Shown here: positions 59,634 to 64,000 of the stretch, piece by piece | Layout of the letters: each line of letters starts with the position of its first letter | How positions within the stretch are numbered: position 1 is the stretch's first letter | Assembly: GCA_015061915.1 (NCBI GenBank) | Contig: SUVR01000002.1 | Span: 124,670-188,669 of the forward strand | DNA length: 64,000 nt | Direction of reading: 5' to 3' | From: Lentisphaerota bacterium | GTDB taxonomy: Bacteria > Verrucomicrobiota > Lentisphaeria > Victivallales > UBA1829 | Notes under the pieces: model-generated | The model's input: only the letters and a program-made list of their open reading frames with translations | The model's database searches: none | What the model was told of the DNA's origin: nothing | Position numbers and translations under genes: made by a program

Positions 59634-61088
59634 ATGGCTGTCGCTTATGAAGCCGTCATCGGCTTGGAAGTTCATGTCCAGATCCGTACAAAAAGAAAAA
59701 TGTTCTGCAACTGCCCCAATACCTTCGGCGGTGAACCCAATACCGTAACCTGTCCGGTATGTATGGGCTACCCCGGGACCCTGCCCGTTCCCAATATGGA
59801 AGCAGTCCGCAAAGCTGTCGTTGCAGGGCTGATGTGTTCCTGCACCATTGCCAACCGGTGCAAATTCGACCGGAAAAGCTACTTTTATCCGGACCTGGTC
59901 AAAAACTACCAGATCTCCCAGTATGACCAGCCCCTTTGCGAACATGGCAAACTCCATATCTTCGGCAAAGGATTCTCCGGCGAACAGCTGCCCGATAGAT
60001 ATATCGGTATTACACGTATCCATTTGGAAGAAGACCCCGGAAAGTCCACACACTTTGCCAACTGCACCGGGCTGGACTACAACCGGTCTGGCGTGCCTCT
60101 TATGGAAATCGTTTCCGAACCGGATATGCGCTCCGCTGATGAAGCGTACGCATACCTCACATCCCTCAAACAGATCATGGAATATGCCGATGTCAGCGAC
60201 TGCGATATGGAAAAAGGGCAGATGCGTTGCGATGTGAACGTATCCATCCGTCCCCGCGGACAGGTTGAGTTCGGAACCAAAGTCGAAGTCAAAAACCTCA
60301 ACAGCTTCCGCTCCGCGCACCGGGCGATCAATTACGAGATCAAACGCCAGATCGTTGCCCTCGAATCCGGTGAAAAAATCACACAGGATACCCGCGGCTG
60401 GGATGACGAAGCCGGCGAGACCATCGTGCAGCGTACCAAAGAAAACGCCAACGACTACCGCTACTTCCCCGAACCGGACCTGCTGCCCATCGAATTCAGC
60501 AACGAAGATATCGAAAAGATCCGCACCGAACTGCCCGAACTCCCCGAAGCAATGCGCAAACGCTATGTGGAAGCATACGGGCTGACAGAATATGATGCTC
60601 ATGTGATGACGCTTGACCGCGCCCTGGCAAAATATTTTGAAGCCGCAGCCGGTAAGTCCGAATATCCCAAAGCAGTCGCAAACTGGATCCTCTCCGAACT
60701 GCTCCGCATCCTCGGCGAAAAAGAAATCAACATCGCAGACTGTCCCATCAGCACCGATCATCTGGCAGAACTGGTGGGGCTGATCCAGAAAGGTGCCATC
60801 ACCGGCAAAGTCGGAAAAGCCGTCTTTGAAAGTATGTTCGCAGAAGATGCCGGCAAAAGCCCTGCCGACATCGTCAAAGAAAAAGGTCTCAGTCAGGTCT
60901 CCGATGAAGGCGCTATCCTCCAGATGGTCGAAGCCGTCATCCAGGCGAACCCCGCTCAGGTCGAACAGTACAAAGCAGGTAAAACTGCCGTTCTGCAGTT
61001 CTTCGTGGGACAACTCATGAAGCAGAGCCGCGGTAAGGCAAATCCCCAGACCGCAATCAAGCTCTTCCAGGAAAAACTCAGTCAGTAA
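59634..61088 (+). CDS. gatB: Asp-tRNA(Asn)/Glu-tRNA(Gln) amidotransferase subunit B
   Basis: 484 residues: EAVIGLEVHVQIRTKRKMFCNCPN, CPVCMGYPGTLPV (zinc Cys), FDRKSYFYPDLVKNYQISQYD, RIHLEEDPGKSTH, and the YqeY-like tail with ILSELLRIL and FFVGQLMKQSRGKANPQ. With GatA and GatC it amidates misacylated tRNAs. gatA/gatC are not in the window. A GAGGT site precedes the ATG. Confidence 0.97.
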   Translation: MAVAYEAVIGLEVHVQIRTKRKMFCNCPNTFGGEPNTVTCPVCMGYPGTLPVPNMEAVRKAVVAGLMCSCTIANRCKFDRKSYFYPDLVKNYQISQYDQPLCEHGKLHIFGKGFSGEQLPDRYIGITRIHLEEDPGKSTHFANCTGLDYNRSGVPLMEIVSEPDMRSADEAYAYLTSLKQIMEYADVSDCDMEKGQMRCDVNVSIRPRGQVEFGTKVEVKNLNSFRSAHRAINYEIKRQIVALESGEKITQDTRGWDDEAGETIVQRTKENANDYRYFPEPDLLPIEFSNEDIEKIRTELPELPEAMRKRYVEAYGLTEYDAHVMTLDRALAKYFEAAAGKSEYPKAVANWILSELLRILGEKEINIADCPISTDHLAELVGLIQKGAITGKVGKAVFESMFAEDAGKSPADIVKEKGLSQVSDEGAILQMVEAVIQANPAQVEQYKAGKTAVLQFFVGQLMKQSRGKANPQTAIKLFQEKLSQ

Positions 61089-61131
61089 AGCAAAAGCCTG
61101 ATGGCTGAATGCCCGCCCGGAGCGGCGGCAT

Positions 61132-61179
61132 GACCCGGCAAAAGGTGTCGCAGACACCGCCTGCCGGGTCGCTTTTTTT
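61132..61179 (+). terminator. gatB terminator (left limb of element B)
   Basis: 9-bp GACCCGGCA stem with an upper 6-bp stem, then GC and seven T (61173-61179). Confidence 0.85.
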
Positions 61180-61232
61180 CTGCGGCGGAGTAAAAATATA
61201 ACGACAACACGCAAAGTCTGTGCCGCCGCAGC

Positions 61233-61255
61233 AAAAAAGCCTCCGCGCTGCGGAG
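61233..61255 (-). terminator. Terminator of the phosphatase operon (right limb of element B)
   Basis: Minus strand CTCCGC/GCGGAG hairpin, then GC and six T (complement of 61233-61238). Confidence 0.78.
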
Positions 61256-61275
61256 ATGCCGCCGCTCCGGGCGCA

Positions 61276-62247
61276 TCAATCTTCCAGCAGGTTCTGTCGG
61301 ATTTTTTCCTGATCGCCGGCAGTAACGCCGATCTTTTCCAGATAGACTGCCACGCATTTCCGGAGATCCGTTTCTCCTCCGGTATGTGCTGCGATCTTTT
61401 CCAGCCAATCCACCAGGTACGGTATGGTCCGCGGACGCGGTGCCCATAACGATGTCAATTCATACTCGGTAAAGAGGTCCTCATCGCTCATACCGCAAAC
61501 TGCCTGAAGCAGAAACACGATCTCCCCGGTACGGTCGCAGCCGCCGGCGCAATGGATAAAGACCGGATACAGTTCCGGATCGGCAAACAAACGGATCGTT
61601 TCCGCAAACAGCCGGTTCTGTTCTTCCGTAAAACTGTTGTATGCGTTTACCGGCTTATGGATCCAGCGAACGCCATCCCCCAAATCACTGCGGTGCCGAC
61701 CTTCCACCTGGGAATCATATCGCAGATCCAAATCGGTACGGATCTTCAGCTCATCTCTCAAATACTGCAGATTTTTCGCTGTCGACGGCACAAACAGATC
61801 CGGTGCGGCTCCCCGATATCCCCTGCCCTGACGCAACCGCCGTCCATAAACGGTCTTCCAGCCGCCCCAGTCCCGGAAATTGACCGGACCCCGGTCATAA
61901 TCCGGCATGGCGATCAATCGCGGGCTGTATGCGGTTTTCAACCTGCCGGAGACGCTTTCGCCTCGGCTGTCGGTGACGGACCATTCGTACTCCCGGTCCG
62001 TTTCCAGATTGTACAACAGGTGTTGCGTTGCTCCGGTCACGATCCGTTGTTGTCCGATCTGCACCGTATACGGTGCCATTCCTCCGCTCCATGCCAGACA
62101 TACCGGTTCCGGTCGGGCAAGGTTCACCCGATCCAATGTATATTCTTCCTGTTCGCTCCAACACGCAGCCCGTTCAGCAACGACTTCTCGCCAGTCTTGC
62201 CGCAATGTCCAAACAGTACCATTTTGCTGAGGTTGTTCAATTTTCAT
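61276..62247 (-). CDS. Tyrosine/dual-specificity-type protein phosphatase
   Basis: 323 residues. IHCAGGCDRTGEIVFLLQ is the Cys-x5-Arg P-loop of the Y_phosphatase3 family, with LDLRYDSQVEGRHRSDLG and IPYLVDWLEKI around it. The first ~110 residues look like a beta-sandwich (YTVQIGQQRIV, DREYEWSVTDSRG), a fibronectin-like add-on not usual in bacterial PTPs. No signal peptide. It overlaps the MFS gene by 11 bp, so all three genes here are co-expressed. Substrate may be a phosphosugar or inositol phosphate rather than protein. Confidence 0.82.
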   Translation of the reverse strand: MKIEQPQQNGTVWTLRQDWREVVAERAACWSEQEEYTLDRVNLARPEPVCLAWSGGMAPYTVQIGQQRIVTGATQHLLYNLETDREYEWSVTDSRGESVSGRLKTAYSPRLIAMPDYDRGPVNFRDWGGWKTVYGRRLRQGRGYRGAAPDLFVPSTAKNLQYLRDELKIRTDLDLRYDSQVEGRHRSDLGDGVRWIHKPVNAYNSFTEEQNRLFAETIRLFADPELYPVFIHCAGGCDRTGEIVFLLQAVCGMSDEDLFTEYELTSLWAPRPRTIPYLVDWLEKIAAHTGGETDLRKCVAVYLEKIGVTAGDQEKIRQNLLED

Positions 62248-63529
62248 TTTGATTCTGCGGTCTCATAAAACGGTAGATCAGACTGGCGCCCAGGAGCAGT
62301 CCGGATAGCGGCAGGATCCCCCAGAAATAGTATGTAAAAAGTTCTCTGCCATGAAAATGATGTTCCAGCAGACTGTAAACCAACGATCCGATCAGGGACC
62401 CGATAAAGATCCCGCCGTTCCGGCAAAGACTGAACGCTGAAATGTAACACGTCGTCAGCTCGCTTTTTGCCAACTTGCTGCCCGCCGCATAAAGTCCGTA
62501 ACCGAGACAGCCGCTGAAAAGGGAAACATTCCCATCCCAAAGCAGAATGGCAAAGGGGATCAGCATCCACAAATTGCCCGGAAAACAACAGAACAGTACC
62601 CCACCGGCAAAACTCCCGAAAGAAAGGATCAGAAACATCCGGCGATAACCGATCCGGTCTGTCAACTGCCCGCTGAACGGCAGACTGCCGGTCAGCAGCA
62701 AAGAAAGAATCAGACCGGCAAGAACAAGCGCTGACATATCAAATCGGCAGACCGTCAGAAAGTAAACACCAAGATAGGCGATCCATGCACCGCCGACAAA
62801 ACCGTGAAGCAGCACCAGAAGCAGAATCGGCACATAAGCACGATCGCACCACGGTTTCCACAAACTGCCTTTGAGACTGCGTGAATGTTTCAAGATGGTA
62901 TCCGGCAGTTCCAGGCGTTTCATCAAAAACATCGCAGGAACTTCAAAAAAAACACAGATCAGATGCATGATCGTAAAAATGATCAGAAAGGTACGGGTGT
63001 CCGCACTGTCATATTGATCCAGAATCCACGCCATCAGAACTCCAAGAAGGCTGGCTGGCAGCGAAATCAGAAGATTCATCATCCCCACCCGACGGTTGAA
63101 ATGTTCTTCCGGAAGAACAAGACGATACAGACTCATCAGGCTGTTGTTGGCAAAAGCAGCAAGGGTCATCCCAAGTGAAAGCAGAACAACCGCTGACCAG
63201 GTCAGTAATTCCTGATTGTCCGTAAACAGAGCAATCACAGGCAGCAGTGCAGGAAGCGTCGCCCGGAACAGATACGCCCAGATACAAATCAACTTGTCCG
63301 AAGTCCCGGGATTTCTCTGAAGCAACGGCGTGAATATCATATAAAGAACTGCCGATGCAACATACATACTGCCCTTGATCATCCCGAAACGGGAAAGATC
63401 GATCTCAAGCCGGAGAAGCAGTTTGTCCAGAAAAACAAAATTGCAGACAACCGTGATCGCAAGCGCTGTGAAAAGATTATAGCCGTAAAGACGCAGAATG
63501 TTGCGCCCCGTAGAACCTTCGGATACCAT
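62237..63529 (-). CDS. MFS transporter between GntR regulator and phosphatase
   Basis: 430 residues with about 12 membrane segments. GQLTDRIGYRRMFLI is the MFS loop signature in the second half. It begins 4 bp after the GntR-family gene stop and overlaps the phosphatase by 11 bp. Substrate unknown; the context suggests a small carbon compound sensed by the regulator. Confidence 0.82.
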   Translation of the reverse strand: MVSEGSTGRNILRLYGYNLFTALAITVVCNFVFLDKLLLRLEIDLSRFGMIKGSMYVASAVLYMIFTPLLQRNPGTSDKLICIWAYLFRATLPALLPVIALFTDNQELLTWSAVVLLSLGMTLAAFANNSLMSLYRLVLPEEHFNRRVGMMNLLISLPASLLGVLMAWILDQYDSADTRTFLIIFTIMHLICVFFEVPAMFLMKRLELPDTILKHSRSLKGSLWKPWCDRAYVPILLLVLLHGFVGGAWIAYLGVYFLTVCRFDMSALVLAGLILSLLLTGSLPFSGQLTDRIGYRRMFLILSFGSFAGGVLFCCFPGNLWMLIPFAILLWDGNVSLFSGCLGYGLYAAGSKLAKSELTTCYISAFSLCRNGGIFIGSLIGSLVYSLLEHHFHGRELFTYYFWGILPLSGLLLGASLIYRFMRPQNQNEN

Positions 63530-63533
63530 AAGC

Positions 63534-64000
63534 TCATTCTCCGGAATAAGATTTGTAATGCTGACGAAGCAGAGTCGTCAAACGCTCCGCATCGCGGCTT
63601 GACAGCGCATCGCAAATCGCAAGATGACGCTGGTATTCACACATGGGATCCGGATTTGAAGTCGGTCCGGATTCCGTTGCAAAAAAATGTACCACCAGAG
63701 GAATCAGACCGGTCAAAAGCTGATTATGCGCAATCTCAAGCAGGGCAATGTGAAACTCCATGTCCGTAAAAACGATTTGTTCTGTGCTGTACGGATGCTT
63801 GAAACGTTCGCAGACATTCTGCAAATGCTGAAGATCATTTTCTGTTACACGCTGAACCAGATAGGGCGCAAAACCGGCTTCCAGACATTCTCGCATCTCA
63901 GCAAGCTTCGGCCGTAATTCCGTCTGCGATGCAAGAATTGGAAAATAACCTGCATAAGGATTGTCCGGAATCAACGTGCGGATCACTGTCCCGACTTTGG
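63534..64000 (-). CDS. GntR/FadR-family regulator, C-terminal part
   Basis: The gene runs off the right edge; about 155 residues remain. The first visible residues KVGTVI match the wing of the GntR helix-turn-helix (RxGxGTxV). The rest is an FCD ligand domain: ELRPKLAEMRECLEAGFAPYLVQRV, DMEFHIALLEIAHNQLLTGLI and YQRHLAICDALSSRDAERLTTLLRQHY, with the metal/ligand His pattern of FadR C-terminal domains. It probably controls the MFS and phosphatase genes with which it shares a transcript. Confidence 0.85.
   Translation of the reverse strand, partial: KVGTVIRTLIPDNPYAGYFPILASQTELRPKLAEMRECLEAGFAPYLVQRVTENDLQHLQNVCERFKHPYSTEQIVFTDMEFHIALLEIAHNQLLTGLIPLVVHFFATESGPTSNPDPMCEYQRHLAICDALSSRDAERLTTLLRQHYKSYSGE

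Larger units (their letters stand above)
61114..61273. repeat. Cloverleaf palindrome between convergent genes (element B)
   Basis: 18-bp perfect outer arms (61114-61131/61256-61273) enclose three hairpins. The first is GACCCGGCA/TGCCGGGTC with an inner GGTGTC/GACACC (61132-61170). The second is an 18-bp stem GCTTTTTTT-CTGCGGCGG / CCGCCGCAG-C-AAAAAAGC with one mismatch (61171-61188/61223-61240), loop of 34 nt. The third is CTCCGC/GCGGAG (61241-61255). Same plan as element A, and the outer arms are related (GCGCGGGAGCGCGGC versus GCCCGGAGCGGCGGC). It ends 2 bp from the stop of the minus-strand gene. Confidence 0.88.

Overview
The window looks like core chromosome from a Gram-negative bacterium of the PVC superphylum, most likely a gut-type Lentisphaerota/Victivallales relative (inference). 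The pointers are a giant GreA with a long N-terminal extension of the kind known from Chlamydiae and relatives, many lipoproteins and signal peptides, many carbohydrate-active enzymes, and moderate GC. No plasmid, phage or integrase gene was seen. Almost every gene start has a recognisable upstream signal, and many promoters fit TTGnAn-16/17-TATATT.

Layout. 1-1.3 kb: start of hybrid cluster protein (minus, cut by the edge), tRNA-Asn, then a five-copy non-coding terminator repeat array. 1.4-4.8 kb (plus): sialidase-like protein, lipoprotein, threonine synthase. 5-11.7 kb (minus): five-gene operon with a GH78-like rhamnosidase, an amidohydrolase, two NTF2-like exported proteins and a large glycosidase-like protein. 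11.9-16.3 kb: two tRNA-Leu, recJ and two exported NTF2-like proteins separated by a duplicated tRNA tail plus terminator. 16.4-20.7 kb (minus): lipoprotein, MFS transporter, sialate O-acetylesterase. 20.8-23.4 kb (minus): rpsP-khpA-trmD-rplS-rnhB without rimM. 23.5-29.9 kb (minus): DciA-like protein, orphan membrane protein, citramalate synthase, ACT protein, phenylacetate-CoA ligase and indolepyruvate oxidoreductase. 30-33.1 kb (minus): metX-metW, purC, rplU. 33.3-37.5 kb (minus): lipoprotein, two tandem 5'-nucleotidase-like phosphatases, DUF89 protein. 37.7-42.5 kb (plus): giant GreA and SNF2 helicase. 42.5-44.7 kb (minus): SWIM protein, membrane protein, aroE. 44.9-49.9 kb (mostly plus): Lys-rich small protein, queD, Sel1 protein, LtaS-like sulfatase-fold enzyme, alr. 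49.9-59.4 kb (mostly minus): glgB and, across a plus-strand site-2 protease, a cluster for envelope glycan or polyol-phosphate decoration plus an acyl-CoA synthetase. 59.6-64 kb: gatB (plus), then GntR-MFS-tyrosine phosphatase (minus).

Working together: the rhamnosidase, sialidase-like, esterase and MFS genes suggest use of host or plant glycans. IorAB with PaaK suggests energy recovery from aromatic amino acids via aryl-acetyl-CoA. MetX/MetW, CimA, ThrC and AroE are amino-acid biosynthesis.

The most unusual content is non-coding. Two GC-rich, near-perfect cloverleaf palindromes sit exactly between convergent gene pairs (4791-4986 and 61114-61273), with the same architecture and related outer arms but different internal sequences. 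Five tandem copies of a terminator unit carrying a piece of the tRNA-Asn 3' end follow that tRNA, and a second tRNA (Leu-UAA) has its 3' end plus terminator duplicated 1.5 kb downstream. Together these suggest an undescribed family of structured terminator-bearing repeats in this lineage.
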